A stretch of DNA of 64,000 nucleotides. Source: Serratia plymuthica NBRC 102599 (lineage in GTDB: Bacteria > Pseudomonadota > Gammaproteobacteria > Enterobacterales > Enterobacteriaceae). Positions 45,188 to 54,485 of the stretch are shown here, in pieces. The stretch is from assembly GCF_001590925.1 (NCBI RefSeq), contig NZ_BCTU01000029.1, positions 1 to 64,000 on the forward strand. Direction: 5' to 3'. How positions within the stretch are numbered: position 1 is the stretch's first letter; each line of letters opens with the position of its first letter. Below the pieces are notes generated by a model that was given only the letters and a program-made list of their open reading frames with translations, searched no databases and had not been told where the DNA came from. The translations under genes and the position numbers were made by a program.

Positions 45188-45544
45188 AGGGGTGGCTCAG
45201 GTCAGTGCATCGATAACGCCAGCTTAGCGCGCCGCCGGCCCCTGCGCATCATCGGCCTGTCCAAAATAGTTCATCTGTTCGCCACCGGCGCGTAACGCGA
45301 TTGTCATCTGGCGGCGGCAACATAATGCCAACTTGAAAGCCACAGGGCATACCCGTCACCTTTAAAGCCGTAGCGTTGTTAGCTGCACTCACTCATCCCA
45401 GTGACTTACTAAAGTAAGCGCCTGGTGATAAGCGAGCTGGCCGCCTAGCTGCAATTTGAAAGTCATAGGGTAAGCACCAGTACTGTAAGAAATCCTGATA
45501 AATCATAAAGTTTAATGGGTATCCGGCACGCCGAGGTTTTTATT
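45188..45544. other. Intergenic region permease-phnF
   Basis: These 357 bases hold an ERIC element and, before it, a poor Pho-box-like pair (CTGTCCA at 45257 and AGTTCAT at 45268, 4 bp apart, 9 of 14 positions). The phnF promoter must lie here, but I cannot place it with confidence. Confidence 0.4.
45349..45472. repeat. ERIC element upstream of phnF
   Basis: 124 bases from ATACCCGTC to CATAGGGTA, with inverted arms and the core CCCAGTGACTTACTAAAGTA, followed by AGCGCCTGG, the reverse form of the ERIC core. A second partial arm, CTTGAAAGCCACAGGGCAT, immediately precedes it (45332-45350). Confidence 0.88.
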
Positions 45545-46273
45545 ATGATGGACTTATCTAGACATCCGACCAGTTTTCCTACCCGTTACCAGCAGATCGC
45601 CGCGCAGCTGGAACAAGAGTTACGCACCCAATACCGCTGTGGCGACTATCTGCCTTCCGAGCAACAGTTGGCGGATCGCTACCAGGTCAATCGCCATACC
45701 CTGCGCCGCGCAGTGGATCAGCTGGTGGATCGCGGCTGGCTGCAGCGCCGGCACGGCATCGGCATATTGGTGCTGATGCGCCCCTATGACTACCCGCTGC
45801 ATGCCAATACCCGCTTTAGCCAGAACCTGTTCGAGCAGGGCAGCCACCCCACCAGTGAGCGCTTACTCGCTGTGTTACGCCCGTGCAATGGGCATATCGC
45901 CAGCGCGCTATCGCGTGAAGAAGGCGAAACGGTGATCCACCTGCGCACCCTGCGCCGGGTCAACGGCGTGCCGATGAGCCTGATCGACCATTATCTGCCC
46001 GATCTGGACTGGTGGCCGGCCTTGCAACAGTTCCACAGCGGCTCCCTGCACGAGTTTATCGAACAGCATATTCACCAGCCGCTGACCCGCAGCCAGACGC
46101 GAATCAGCGCCCGCCGGGCCCAGGCCAAAGAGAGCCGGCTGCTTGAGATAGCTACCCACGCGCCGCTGCTGTGCGTGCGCACTCTGAACGTCTGCACCGG
46201 CAGAGACAACGTGGCGGAATACTCCGTCAGCCTGGCGCGCGCCGACATGATTGAACTGACGATGGAGCACTAA
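45545..46273 (+). CDS. phnF: GntR-family regulator of phosphonate metabolism PhnF
   Basis: PhnF is the GntR/HutC-type repressor of C-P lyase operons. The 242-residue product has an N-terminal winged helix (RYQQIAAQLEQELRTQYRCG, SEQQLADRYQVNRHTLRRAV) and a UTRA ligand domain (from about 85, SQNLFEQGSHPTSERLL, ending EYSVSLARADMIELTMEH). Two adjacent ATG codons (45545, 45548) are possible; GAGG at 45533 favours the first. It opens the phnFGHIJKLMN-P operon; its stop codon directly precedes phnG with no gap. Confidence 0.95.
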   Translation: MMDLSRHPTSFPTRYQQIAAQLEQELRTQYRCGDYLPSEQQLADRYQVNRHTLRRAVDQLVDRGWLQRRHGIGILVLMRPYDYPLHANTRFSQNLFEQGSHPTSERLLAVLRPCNGHIASALSREEGETVIHLRTLRRVNGVPMSLIDHYLPDLDWWPALQQFHSGSLHEFIEQHIHQPLTRSQTRISARRAQAKESRLLEIATHAPLLCVRTLNVCTGRDNVAEYSVSLARADMIELTMEH

Positions 46274-46717
46274 ATGCAAGCCTTACAGCCGAGACAACGC
46301 TGGATGTCGGTACTGGCGCACAGCCAACCGGCCCAGCTGCGCAGCCACTGGCAGGCGCTGAACCTCAGCCCGCGCTACCAAAGCATTCGCGCGCCGGAGA
46401 TTGGCCTGGCGCAACTGCAAGGGCGCATGGGCGCCACCGGCCGCCGCTTTGTGCTGGGCGACATGACCGTCACCCGTGCGGTGGTGCAACTGGAAAACGG
46501 CGGCTATGGCTACAGCTATATCGCCGGGCGCGACAAGGCGCATGCCGAACTCTGCGCGCTGGCGGACGCCCTGCTGCAACAGCCGGATCAAACCGAATTG
46601 CTGCAACAGCGGTTGATTGAACCGCTGGCCGCGCTGCTGCACGAACAACGCCAGCTGCGTGCCCGCTCTGTCGCCTCCAGCCGGGTCGACTTCTTTACGC
46701 TGGTGCGGGGGGATTAA
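46274..46717 (+). CDS. phnG: C-P lyase complex subunit PhnG
   Basis: PhnG is part of the PhnGHIJ core and with PhnI attaches the phosphonate to ATP, releasing adenine. The 147-residue product starts MQALQPRQRWMSVLAHSQPA and contains GATGRRFVLGDMTVTRAVVQ-like family sequence and GYSYIAGRDKAHAELCALAD. Its ATG follows the phnF stop immediately. The small size and tight packing agree with E. coli PhnG (150 residues). Confidence 0.95.
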   Translation: MQALQPRQRWMSVLAHSQPAQLRSHWQALNLSPRYQSIRAPEIGLAQLQGRMGATGRRFVLGDMTVTRAVVQLENGGYGYSYIAGRDKAHAELCALADALLQQPDQTELLQQRLIEPLAALLHEQRQLRARSVASSRVDFFTLVRGD

Positions 46718-46720
46718 TCG

Positions 46721-47302
46721 ATGAGCCTGTTAACCGGATTTGAACAGCCGATAGACCAATCGCAGCACGCTTTTCGCCTGATTCTCAAGGCATTAAGCGA
46801 ACCTGGCTATACCGTCACGCTGCAAGGCGGCCCGGTCTGGGGCGCTCTGAACGCCGCCAGCACCGCCGCGTTGCTGACGCTGGCGGATCAGGAAACCCCG
46901 ATCCAGCTGTGTGAAGCCTTTAAAAGTGAGCAAGTGCTAACAAACATACGTTTCCACAGCGGTGCGCCCTTGGCGGCACAGCCTGAAGAAGTCTGTTTTG
47001 CCCTGTTCGATACACAGTTGCAGGCCGCCGATTTACTGGCGCTGCCGCACGGCAGTGAAATCTCGCCGGAATTCGGCGCCACGGTCATCGTGCAGCTCAA
47101 TGGGCTGGAACAAGGCACCCCGCTGCGCCTGACCGGCCCCGGCATTGAGCGCCAACGCCAGGTTTCACCGCAGTTGCCGCCGGCGCTGCTGGATTTTCTC
47201 ATTAACCGCCCGCTGCGCTTTCCGCTGGGGCTGGATATTTTGCTGACCTGCGGCGATCGCCTGCTGGCGCTGCCGCGGACCACCCGCGTGGAGGTGTGCT
47301 GA
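46721..47302 (+). CDS. phnH: C-P lyase complex subunit PhnH
   Basis: PhnH is a subunit of the PhnGHIJ core complex and folds like a PLP transferase without the cofactor. The 193-residue product (E. coli 194) begins MSLLTGFEQPIDQSQHAFRL and contains LALPHGSEISPEFGATVIVQ and the FPLGLDILLTCGDRLLALPR ending. Its stop overlaps the phnI start (TGATG). There is only a 3-base gap from phnG. Confidence 0.95.
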   Translation: MSLLTGFEQPIDQSQHAFRLILKALSEPGYTVTLQGGPVWGALNAASTAALLTLADQETPIQLCEAFKSEQVLTNIRFHSGAPLAAQPEEVCFALFDTQLQAADLLALPHGSEISPEFGATVIVQLNGLEQGTPLRLTGPGIERQRQVSPQLPPALLDFLINRPLRFPLGLDILLTCGDRLLALPRTTRVEVC

Positions 47303-48387
47303 TGTACGTAGCCGTTAAAGGGGGCGAAAAAGCCATTGAGGCCGCCCATCAGTTACAGGAACAGCTGCGGCGCGGCGACGACGGCGTGCCGGCGCTCGGC
47401 ACCCAGCAGATTGAACAGCAACTGGGGCTGGCGGTGGATCGGGTGATGACCGAAGGCGGCATTTACGATCCCGAACTGGCCGCGCTGGCCATCAAGCAGG
47501 CGAGCGGCGATCTGGTCGAGGCGATTTTCCTGCTGCGTGCCTACCGCACCACCTTGCCGCGTCTGGCGGTCAGCGAACCGCTGGCGACCGAAAACATGCG
47601 GCTGGAACGCCGTATCTCGGCGGTTTACAAGGATTTACCCGGCGGGCAGGTGCTGGGCCCAACCTACGATTACACCCACCGGCTGCTGGATTTTGCCCTG
47701 CTGGCGGAAGGTGAAACACCGCGCGCGCCGCAGGCCGACGAACCGCTGCCGGAAAATTGCGCCCACGTGTTTGATTTGCTCAGCCAACAACAATTGGCGC
47801 TGGCGGAACAAGACGACGGCAGCGTGCCGGACGACATCACCCGCAACCCGCCGGTTTACCCTTGTTCACGCTCGGCGCGGCTGCAACAGCTGGTGCGCGG
47901 TGACGAAGGTTTCCTGCTGGCACTGAGCTATTCCACCCAGCGCGGCTACGGCCGTACCCACCCGTTCGCCGGCGAGATCCGGACCGGCTACGTTTCGCTG
48001 GAGATCGTGCCTGAAGAGCTGGGTTTCGCGGTAGATATCGGCGAAATCCTGCTGACCGAATGTGAAATGGTCAACGGCTTTGTCGACCCGGAAGACCGGC
48101 CGCCGCACTTCACCCGCGGTTATGGCCTGGTGTTTGGCCGCGCCGAGCGTAAAGCGATGAGCATGGCGCTGGTGGACCGCGCACTGCAAAGCCCCGAGTA
48201 CCAGGAAGGCGTCGCCAGCCCGGCGCAGGATGAAGAGTTCGTGCTGGCCCATGCCGACAACGTCGAAGCCGCCGGCTTCGTTTCCCACCTCAAACTGCCG
48301 CACTACGTTGACTTCCAGGCCGAGCTGGAGCTGCTCAAGCGCCTGCGGCAGGAGTTCAGCGAGCGTCAGGAGGCCCGCAATGAGTGA
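47302..48387 (+). CDS. phnI: Purine ribonucleosidase subunit PhnI of C-P lyase
   Basis: PhnI is the nucleosidase-type subunit that, with PhnG/H/L, replaces adenine of ATP by the phosphonate at ribose C1. The 361-residue product starts MYVAVKGGEKAIEAAHQLQE. It has the family stretches VDRVMTEGGIYDPELAALAI and FLLALSYSTQRGYGRTHPFA, and DPEDRPPHFTRGYGLVFGRA. The ATG at 47302 overlaps the phnH stop; a GTG two codons earlier is less likely. The phnJ start lies 8 bases inside its 3' end. Confidence 0.95.
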   Translation: MYVAVKGGEKAIEAAHQLQEQLRRGDDGVPALGTQQIEQQLGLAVDRVMTEGGIYDPELAALAIKQASGDLVEAIFLLRAYRTTLPRLAVSEPLATENMRLERRISAVYKDLPGGQVLGPTYDYTHRLLDFALLAEGETPRAPQADEPLPENCAHVFDLLSQQQLALAEQDDGSVPDDITRNPPVYPCSRSARLQQLVRGDEGFLLALSYSTQRGYGRTHPFAGEIRTGYVSLEIVPEELGFAVDIGEILLTECEMVNGFVDPEDRPPHFTRGYGLVFGRAERKAMSMALVDRALQSPEYQEGVASPAQDEEFVLAHADNVEAAGFVSHLKLPHYVDFQAELELLKRLRQEFSERQEARNE

Positions 48388-49240
48388 AGTATTGACCGGC
48401 TATAACCTTGGCTATCTCGACGAACAAACCAAACGCATGATCCGTCGCGCCATCCTTAAAGCCGTGGCGATCCCCGGCTATCAGGTGCCGTTCGGCGGCC
48501 GCGAGATGCCGATGCCTTACGGCTGGGGCACCGGCGGCATTCAGCTGACCGCCAGCGTGATTGGCCGCGCCGACGTGCTGAAGGTGATTGACCAGGGCGC
48601 CGACGACACCACCAACGCGGTGTCCATTCGCCGCTTCTTCCAGCGCGTTGCCGGGGTAGCCACCACCGAACGCACGCCGGAAGCCACGCTGATCCAGACC
48701 CGGCACCGCATTCCGGAAACGGCGCTGCACGAAGACCAGATCCTGATTTATCAGGTGCCGATCCCGGAACCGCTGCGCTTTATCGAACCGCGCGAAACCG
48801 AGACCCGCAAAATGCACGCGCTGGAAGAGTACGGCGTGATGCAGGTGAAGTTGTACGAGGACATTGCGCGCTACGGCCATATCGCCACCACCTACGCCTA
48901 TCCGGTGAAGGTCAACGATCGTTACGTGATGGACCCTTCGCCGATCCCGAAATTCGACAACCCGAAAATGCACATGATGCCGGCGCTGCAACTGTTCGGC
49001 GCCGGGCGCGAGAAGCGCATCTACGCCCTGCCACCGTTCACCAAGGTGGAAAGCCTGGACTTCGACGACCATCCGTTCAGCGTGCAAAAGTGGGATGAAC
49101 CCTGCGCGCTGTGCGGCTCGCGCCACAGCTATCTGGATGAGGTGGTGCTCGACGACCAGGGCAACCGCATGTTCGTCTGCTCAGACACCGACTACTGCCG
49201 GCAGCAGCTGGCGCAACCTTCGCAAGAGGCGCAGCACTGA
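48380..49240 (+). CDS. phnJ: C-P lyase PhnJ (radical SAM)
   Basis: PhnJ breaks the carbon-phosphorus bond of ribose-1-methylphosphonate-5-phosphate by radical SAM chemistry. The 286-residue product (E. coli 281) carries the four conserved Cys as C242 and C245 (PCALCGSRHSYLDE), C267 and C273 (VCSDTDYC); three bind the 4Fe-4S cluster and one acts as thiyl. FGGREMPMPYGWGTGGIQLT is the conserved N-terminal block. The start at 48380 has AGGAGG and overlaps phnI; the stop overlaps the phnK start. All catalytic residues appear present, so an active lyase is predicted. Confidence 0.97.
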   Translation: MSEVLTGYNLGYLDEQTKRMIRRAILKAVAIPGYQVPFGGREMPMPYGWGTGGIQLTASVIGRADVLKVIDQGADDTTNAVSIRRFFQRVAGVATTERTPEATLIQTRHRIPETALHEDQILIYQVPIPEPLRFIEPRETETRKMHALEEYGVMQVKLYEDIARYGHIATTYAYPVKVNDRYVMDPSPIPKFDNPKMHMMPALQLFGAGREKRIYALPPFTKVESLDFDDHPFSVQKWDEPCALCGSRHSYLDEVVLDDQGNRMFVCSDTDYCRQQLAQPSQEAQH

Positions 49241-50028
49241 TGATTTCCCAACCCCTGAGCACCACGCCGCTGTTGTCGGTGGCCAACCTCACCCATTTGT
49301 ACGCGCCGGGCAAAGGTTTTAGCGACGTCTCTTTCGATATCTACCCCGGCGAAGTGCTGGGCATCGTCGGCGAGTCCGGCTCCGGTAAAACCACGCTGCT
49401 GAAATCCATCTCCGCACGGCTGGCGCCGCAGCACGGGCAGATCCTCTATCGCCCGCAGGCCGGGCAACAGCACGACCTGTACGCGATGGCGGAGAGCGAT
49501 CGCCGCCGCCTTCTGCGCACCGACTGGGGCGTAGTGCATCAGCACCCGCTCGACGGGCTGCGGCCCAAAGTATCCGCCGGTGGCAACATCGGCGAACGGC
49601 TGATGGCCATCGGCCAGCGTCACTACGGCGACATCCGCCGCCAGGCTGCCCAGTGGCTGGAGGACGTGGAGATCCCGGTGTCGCGCCTTGACGATCTGCC
49701 GACCACCTTCTCCGGCGGCATGCAGCAGCGGCTGCAAATCGCCCGCAATCTGGTGACCCACCCGAAACTGGTGTTCATGGACGAGCCGACCGGCGGGCTG
49801 GACGTCTCGGTGCAGGCGCGGTTGCTCGATCTGCTGCGCAATCTGGTGGTGGAAATGCAGTTGGCGGCGGTGATCGTCACCCACGATCTGGGCGTGGCGC
49901 GCCTGCTGGCGCACCGGCTGCTGGTGATGAAAGAGGGCCAGGTAGTGGAAAGTGGCCTGACCGACCGGGTGCTGGACGATCCGCACCATCCTTATACCCA
50001 GCTGCTGGTTTCTTCGGTGCTGTCGTAA
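49240..50028 (+). CDS. phnK: C-P lyase ABC-type ATPase PhnK
   Basis: PhnK is an ABC-type ATPase that binds the PhnGHIJ core, not a transporter. The 262-residue product has Walker A GESGSGKTT, the signature TFSGGMQQRLQIARN, Walker B LVFMDEPTGGLD and the switch His in VTHDLG. It starts inside the phnJ stop codon (TGATGA) and is followed by phnL after 15 bases. Confidence 0.95.
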   Translation: MISQPLSTTPLLSVANLTHLYAPGKGFSDVSFDIYPGEVLGIVGESGSGKTTLLKSISARLAPQHGQILYRPQAGQQHDLYAMAESDRRRLLRTDWGVVHQHPLDGLRPKVSAGGNIGERLMAIGQRHYGDIRRQAAQWLEDVEIPVSRLDDLPTTFSGGMQQRLQIARNLVTHPKLVFMDEPTGGLDVSVQARLLDLLRNLVVEMQLAAVIVTHDLGVARLLAHRLLVMKEGQVVESGLTDRVLDDPHHPYTQLLVSSVLS

Positions 50029-50043
50029 CACTAGGGGATAACA

Positions 50044-50748
50044 ATGACGATTCAAATCCGGGTTGAACACCTCAGCAAAACCTTCGTGCTCCACCAGCAG
50101 CACGGCACGCGCCTGCCGGTGCTGCATGACGCCAACATGACGGTCAGCAGCGGCGAATGCGTGGTGCTGCATGGCCACTCCGGCAGCGGTAAATCCACCC
50201 TGCTGCGCTCGCTGTATGCCAACTACCTGCCCGACAGCGGCCATATCTGGGTCAATCATCAGGGCGAATGGCTGGACATGGTGCAGGCCGAGGCGCGCCA
50301 GATCCTGGCGGTCCGCCGCCACACCCTCGGCTGGGTCAGCCAGTTTCTGCGGGTGATCCCACGCATCAGCGCGCTGGACGTGGTGATGCAACCGCTGTTG
50401 GAACAGGGCGTCGACCGTGCCGAATGCCGCGAGCGCGCCGAGACGCTGCTCAACCAGCTCAACGTGCCGCAGCGCCTGTGGCAGTTGGCGCCCTCGACCT
50501 TCTCCGGCGGTGAACAGCAGCGGGTGAATATCGCACGCGGCTTTATTGTCGACTACCCGATTTTGCTGCTCGACGAACCCACGGCGTCACTCGACAGCCG
50601 CAACAGCGCGGCGGTGGTCGGCCTGATAGAACAGGCCAAACAGCGCGGCGCAGCGATCGTCGGCATTTTCCATGACGAAGGCGTTCGCCAACAGGTCGCC
50701 GACCGGTTATACGACATGCAAGCGCCCCAGGCGCTGGAGATCTTCTGA
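50044..50748 (+). CDS. phnL: C-P lyase ABC-type ATPase PhnL
   Basis: PhnL is the second ABC ATPase, needed for ribosyl-triphosphonate formation with PhnGHI. The 234-residue product has Walker [13 protein letters not shown], the signature [14 protein letters not shown] and Walker [14 protein letters not shown], with His in GIFHDEG. Ribosome site GGGGATAAC. Its stop overlaps the phnM start by one base (TGATG). Confidence 0.95.
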   Translation: MTIQIRVEHLSKTFVLHQQHGTRLPVLHDANMTVSSGECVVLHGHSGSGKSTLLRSLYANYLPDSGHIWVNHQGEWLDMVQAEARQILAVRRHTLGWVSQFLRVIPRISALDVVMQPLLEQGVDRAECRERAETLLNQLNVPQRLWQLAPSTFSGGEQQRVNIARGFIVDYPILLLDEPTASLDSRNSAAVVGLIEQAKQRGAAIVGIFHDEGVRQQVADRLYDMQAPQALEIF

Positions 50749-51884
50749 TGATCATCAATAACGTGAAACTGGTGCTGGCAGACCAGATTGTCGAGGGTTC
50801 GCTGGAGATTAACGACGGCGTGATCCGCAGCTTCGCCGATACGCCGAGCCAGCTGCCGCAGGCGCTGAACGGTGAAGGCGGCTGGCTGCTGCCGGGGTTG
50901 ATTGAGTTGCACACCGACAATCTGGACAAGTTTTTCACCCCGCGGCCCAACGTCGACTGGCCGGCGCATTCGGCAATGAGCAGCCATGATGCGCTGATGG
51001 TCGCCAACGGCATCACCACGGTGCTGGACGCAGTGGCGATCGGCGATGTGCGCGACGGCGGCCACCGGCTGGAGAACCTGCAAAAAATGATCGACGCGGT
51101 GATCCACAGCCAGCGCGCCGGGGTCAACCGCGCCGAGCACCGGCTGCACCTGCGCTGCGAGCTGCCGAACGAGAGCACCCTGTCGCTGTTCGAACAGTTG
51201 ATGGACAAACCGGGGGTATCGCTGGTGTCGCTGATGGACCATTCGCCGGGCCAGCGCCAGTTCGCCTCGCGTGAAAAATACCGTGAGTATTATCAGGGCA
51301 AATATCATCTCAATGACCAACAGATGAGCGAGTACGAAGAGCAGCAGATCGGGCTTTCCGCCCGCTGGGCCACGCCGAACCGCGAGGCGATCGCCGCCCA
51401 CTGCCGGGTGCGTAAAATTTCCCTCGCCAGCCACGACGACGCCACTGCCGAACACGTGGCCGAGTCCTGCGCGCTGGGCAGCGCGATTGCCGAGTTCCCG
51501 ACCACCGAGGACGCAGCCCGCGCCTCGCACCGGCAGGGGTTGCAGGTCCTGATGGGCGCACCGAACATCGTGCGCGGCGGATCCCATTCCGGCAACGTGG
51601 CGGCGCACCATCTGGCGGCGCTGGGGGTGTTGGATATTCTGTCTTCCGACTATTACCCGGCCAGCCTGCTGGATGCGGCATTCCGCATCGCAGCCGACGA
51701 ACGTAACGGCTACGGCCTGCCGCAAGCGGTGCAGATGATCACCAGCAACCCGGCGAAGGCGCTGGATCTGCACGATCGCGGCTCCATCGCCGAGGGGCTG
51801 CGGGCGGATCTGGTGTTGGCGCGGCCGCACGGCGAGCACATCTACGTGCAGAACGTCTGGCGCCAGGGCAAGCAGGTGTTCTGA
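50748..51884 (+). CDS. phnM: Alpha-D-ribose 1-methylphosphonate 5-triphosphate diphosphatase PhnM
   Basis: PhnM is an amidohydrolase-fold enzyme that removes diphosphate from ribose-1-methylphosphonate-5-triphosphate, giving the PhnJ substrate. The 378-residue product has [15 protein letters not shown] (metal site), [24 protein letters not shown] with metal ligands, and [16 protein letters not shown]. The C-terminal small domain ends [15 protein letters not shown]. It is coupled to phnL and phnN by overlapping stop/start codons. Confidence 0.96.
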   Translation: MIINNVKLVLADQIVEGSLEINDGVIRSFADTPSQLPQALNGEGGWLLPGLIELHTDNLDKFFTPRPNVDWPAHSAMSSHDALMVANGITTVLDAVAIGDVRDGGHRLENLQKMIDAVIHSQRAGVNRAEHRLHLRCELPNESTLSLFEQLMDKPGVSLVSLMDHSPGQRQFASREKYREYYQGKYHLNDQQMSEYEEQQIGLSARWATPNREAIAAHCRVRKISLASHDDATAEHVAESCALGSAIAEFPTTEDAARASHRQGLQVLMGAPNIVRGGSHSGNVAAHHLAALGVLDILSSDYYPASLLDAAFRIAADERNGYGLPQAVQMITSNPAKALDLHDRGSIAEGLRADLVLARPHGEHIYVQNVWRQGKQVF

Positions 51885-52453
51885 TGGCGCAGCTTATCTA
51901 TTTGATGGGGCCTTCCGGCTCCGGCAAAGACAGCCTGCTTGCGCAGCTTAGGGCCGATGCCGACAGTGCGCCGCTGGTGGCGCACCGTTATATCACCCGG
52001 CCGGCGGATGCCGGCTGTGAAAACCATATTGCGCTCAGCGAGCCTGAGTTTCTGCGCCGCCGCGCCAAGGGACTGTTCGCTCTCGACTGGCAGGCGCACC
52101 AGCACCATTACGCGTTTGGGATCGAGGTGGATCTTTGGCTGTTGCAAGGGATCGACGTGGTGGTCAACGGTTCGCGCGCCCATCTGCCGCAGGCGCAGCA
52201 GCGCTACGGTGCGCAGCTGTTGCCGGTCTGCCTGCAGGTCAGCACCGACGTGCTGCGCCAACGCCTGCAAAACCGTGGACGTGAAGACGCCGCGCAAATC
52301 GAACAACGGCTGGCGCGGGCGGCAGAGTACCAGCAAAAACTGCCCGCCGGTTGCCGCCTGCTGGCGAACGATGGCGACCTGCAAGACACCCTGACGGCGC
52401 TGCTGGCGCTGTTACCGGCTTCAACCAAACACCCCCAGGACGCCACGCAATGA
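51884..52453 (+). CDS. phnN: Ribose 1,5-bisphosphate phosphokinase PhnN
   Basis: PhnN phosphorylates ribose 1,5-bisphosphate, the product of PhnJ and PhnP, to PRPP. The 189-residue product has the P-loop [14 protein letters not shown] (residues 8-15) and the guanylate-kinase-like SHxYITRP-type stretch [19 protein letters not shown]. It starts within the phnM stop codon, and its end overlaps the next start (ATGA). Confidence 0.95.
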   Translation: MAQLIYLMGPSGSGKDSLLAQLRADADSAPLVAHRYITRPADAGCENHIALSEPEFLRRRAKGLFALDWQAHQHHYAFGIEVDLWLLQGIDVVVNGSRAHLPQAQQRYGAQLLPVCLQVSTDVLRQRLQNRGREDAAQIEQRLARAAEYQQKLPAGCRLLANDGDLQDTLTALLALLPASTKHPQDATQ

Positions 52454-53052
52454 ACGACTTTGCACAACCGAGAATCGGCGACAACGTGATCCTTAACCGC
52501 ACCCGGCTCGGCCAGTACGTACATGTGGCCGACGATGCGATCCTCGAAGAAGTGGAAATGGGCGACTATTCTTATACCGCCGGGCACAACCAGATTTTTT
52601 ACGCCACCCTCGGCAAGTTTGTGTCGATCGCCTCTTACGCACGCATCAATCCCGGCAACCACCCAACCTACCAGCGCATCGCCCAGCACCACTTCACCTA
52701 TCGCGCTTCCGAGTACGGTCTGGGGGAAGATGACGAGGCTTTCTTCGACTGGCGGCGCGAGCACCACGTCACCGTCGGCCACGACGTGTGGATCGGCCAT
52801 AACGCCATCCTGATGCCCGGTGTGAGCGTCGGCAACGGCGCGGTGATCGGCAGCGCGGCGGTAGTGACCAAAAACGTCGAACCTTATGCGATCGTCGCCG
52901 GCGTGGCGGCTAAAAAGATCGGCATGCGCTTTGACGATGCCTTGATTGAACGCATCGAACGCAGCCAATGGTGGCACTGGGATCATCAGACATTGCAGGA
53001 ACGACTGGCGGATTTCCGCGATATCAACGCCTTTGCGGAGAAGTATCTTTAA
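52450..53052 (+). CDS. Hexapeptide-repeat acetyltransferase of phn operons
   Basis: A 200-residue left-handed beta-helix acyltransferase, the type found in many phn operons in the place where E. coli has the unrelated GNAT PhnO. Hexapeptide repeats run from about residue 8 ([20 protein letters not shown]) to 155, with [20 protein letters not shown] and [20 protein letters not shown]. The tail [13 protein letters not shown] is typical of the family. The acceptor is not known; by analogy to PhnO it may acetylate an aminoalkylphosphonate. The ATG at 52450 overlaps the phnN stop by 4 bases; phnP follows after 13 bases. Confidence 0.9.
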   Translation: MNDFAQPRIGDNVILNRTRLGQYVHVADDAILEEVEMGDYSYTAGHNQIFYATLGKFVSIASYARINPGNHPTYQRIAQHHFTYRASEYGLGEDDEAFFDWRREHHVTVGHDVWIGHNAILMPGVSVGNGAVIGSAAVVTKNVEPYAIVAGVAAKKIGMRFDDALIERIERSQWWHWDHQTLQERLADFRDINAFAEKYL

Positions 53053-53065
53053 GCGGGGAGGAAGT

Positions 53066-53848
53066 ATGCAATTGACGTTTCTCGGCACCGGCGGTGCCCA
53101 GCAGATCCCGGTTTTCGGTTGCGATTGCCTGGTGTGCCAGCGGGCGCGGCGCGAACCGGCATTCCGGCGACGGCCATGCAGTGCGATGCTCAAATTTCAG
53201 GGGGAAACGACCTTGCTGGATGCGGGATTGCCGTCGCTGGAACGGCGCTTTTCGGCGGGGGAAATTCAACGTTTTTTACTGACACATTACCACATGGATC
53301 ACGTTCAGGGGTTATTTCCTTTGCGCTGGGGGTGCGGAAATTTCATTCCGGTGTACGGCCCGGCGGATGAACAAGGCTGCGACGATCTGTTTAAACACCC
53401 CGGTATTCTGGCGTTTCAACCGCCGTTAACCCCCTTCGAGACGGTTGAACTAGGTGGGCTGCATATCACCCCGCTGCCGTTGCAACATTCCAAACCGACG
53501 TTGGGTTATCTGGTCCAGGCAGAAGGCTACGCGCTGGCCTATCTGACGGATACCGTCGGCCTACCGCCGGACACCGAGGCTTTCCTGCGCAAAATAACGC
53601 TGGATCTGCTGGTGCTCGATTGCAGCCTGCCGCCACAACCCCAGGCGCCGCGCAATCATAACGATCTGACCCGCGCTCAGGAAACACAACAACGTTTGCA
53701 GCCAGGCCGCACGCTGCTGACGCATATCAGCCATCATCTCGATTTATGGCTGATGGACAACGAACTGCCGCCGGGCATGGAACTGGCTTTCGATAATCTC
53801 AGTGTACGTTGCCATAACGATGCAACCGATCGGACTCCAGCACCGTAA
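53066..53848 (+). CDS. phnP: Cyclic ribose phosphate phosphodiesterase PhnP
   Basis: PhnP is a metallo-beta-lactamase-fold enzyme that opens 5-phosphoribosyl 1,2-cyclic phosphate, the PhnJ product, to ribose 1,5-bisphosphate. The 260-residue product has the metal motif THYHMDHVQGLF and a Cys pair CDCLVC near residue 20 (structural zinc), plus LAYLTDTVG and ITHISHH-type ligands (LLTHISHHLDLWL). The start has GGGGAGGAAG. Its last 50 bases overlap the convergent oxidoreductase gene, so its C-terminus reads antisense into that gene. Confidence 0.95.
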   Translation: MQLTFLGTGGAQQIPVFGCDCLVCQRARREPAFRRRPCSAMLKFQGETTLLDAGLPSLERRFSAGEIQRFLLTHYHMDHVQGLFPLRWGCGNFIPVYGPADEQGCDDLFKHPGILAFQPPLTPFETVELGGLHITPLPLQHSKPTLGYLVQAEGYALAYLTDTVGLPPDTEAFLRKITLDLLVLDCSLPPQPQAPRNHNDLTRAQETQQRLQPGRTLLTHISHHLDLWLMDNELPPGMELAFDNLSVRCHNDATDRTPAP

Positions 53849-54437
53849 CGCCGCTGCCGGGGCTGAACGCCTGCTCCAGCAGAGTCTGCGCCACGTCTTT
53901 GGCGGCAACCGAGCGCCACTTGCCCGGTAACAGTTTGAACAGCGGTGCGGTGAGCCGCTCCATCAAGCGCGGCGACGGGCGATTGCCCAACAGCATTGAG
54001 GGGCGCACCAGCGTCAGGCGTGGCCAGTTCTGCTCACGCAGCGCCTGCTCCATTTCGCCTTTGGTACGGTTGTAGAGGAATGACGAACGCGGGTTAGCCC
54101 CCACGGCGCTGACGACCAAACAATGCTGCGCCCCCAACCGCCGCCCGGTTAGCGCGCTTTCGACGACTAACTGATAATCGACATAGCGGAAATTGGCATC
54201 GCTGCCGGCCGCTTTACGGGTAGTGCCCAGACAGCAGAAAATAATATCGACTGGAGACTGTAGGCCGCTCAGCAACGCGAACAGATCCTCACCCACGGGG
54301 TTATCTGTTTTTTCGTTTGCGGACAGCGGTTGACGCGTCGGTGCCACAATCGCCGTCACCTGCGGATCGCCTTGCAACTGTTGCAACAGCTCGCTGCCCA
54401 CCAGCCCGGTGGACCCTACGATTAATACCCGTGCCAT
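53799..54437 (-). CDS. NAD(P)H-binding atypical SDR (oxidoreductase)
   Basis: A 212-residue Rossmann-fold protein of the NAD(P)H-binding, HTATIP2-like group. The nucleotide loop VLIVGSTGLVGSELL is at residues 4-18, IIFCCLGTTRKAAGSDANFR follows, and the catalytic-type YNRTKGEMEQAL lies near 125. The substrate is unknown. The ATG at 54437 has GGGAG upstream. The 3' end overlaps phnP by 50 bases on the opposite strand, so converging transcripts would be complementary. Not part of the phn pathway as far as known. Confidence 0.85.
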   Translation of the reverse strand: MARVLIVGSTGLVGSELLQQLQGDPQVTAIVAPTRQPLSANEKTDNPVGEDLFALLSGLQSPVDIIFCCLGTTRKAAGSDANFRYVDYQLVVESALTGRRLGAQHCLVVSAVGANPRSSFLYNRTKGEMEQALREQNWPRLTLVRPSMLLGNRPSPRLMERLTAPLFKLLPGKWRSVAAKDVAQTLLEQAFSPGSGVTVLESDRLHRYGNVH

Positions 54438-54485
54438 AAACTCTCCCACCGATGGATGACTCTGAAAAAGTATAGTGTGTTGTAC

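Noticed and set aside
45257-45274. Pho-box-like pair upstream of phnF
   Set aside because: Only 9 of 14 conserved positions match, it is about 270 bases from the gene, and an ERIC element intervenes.
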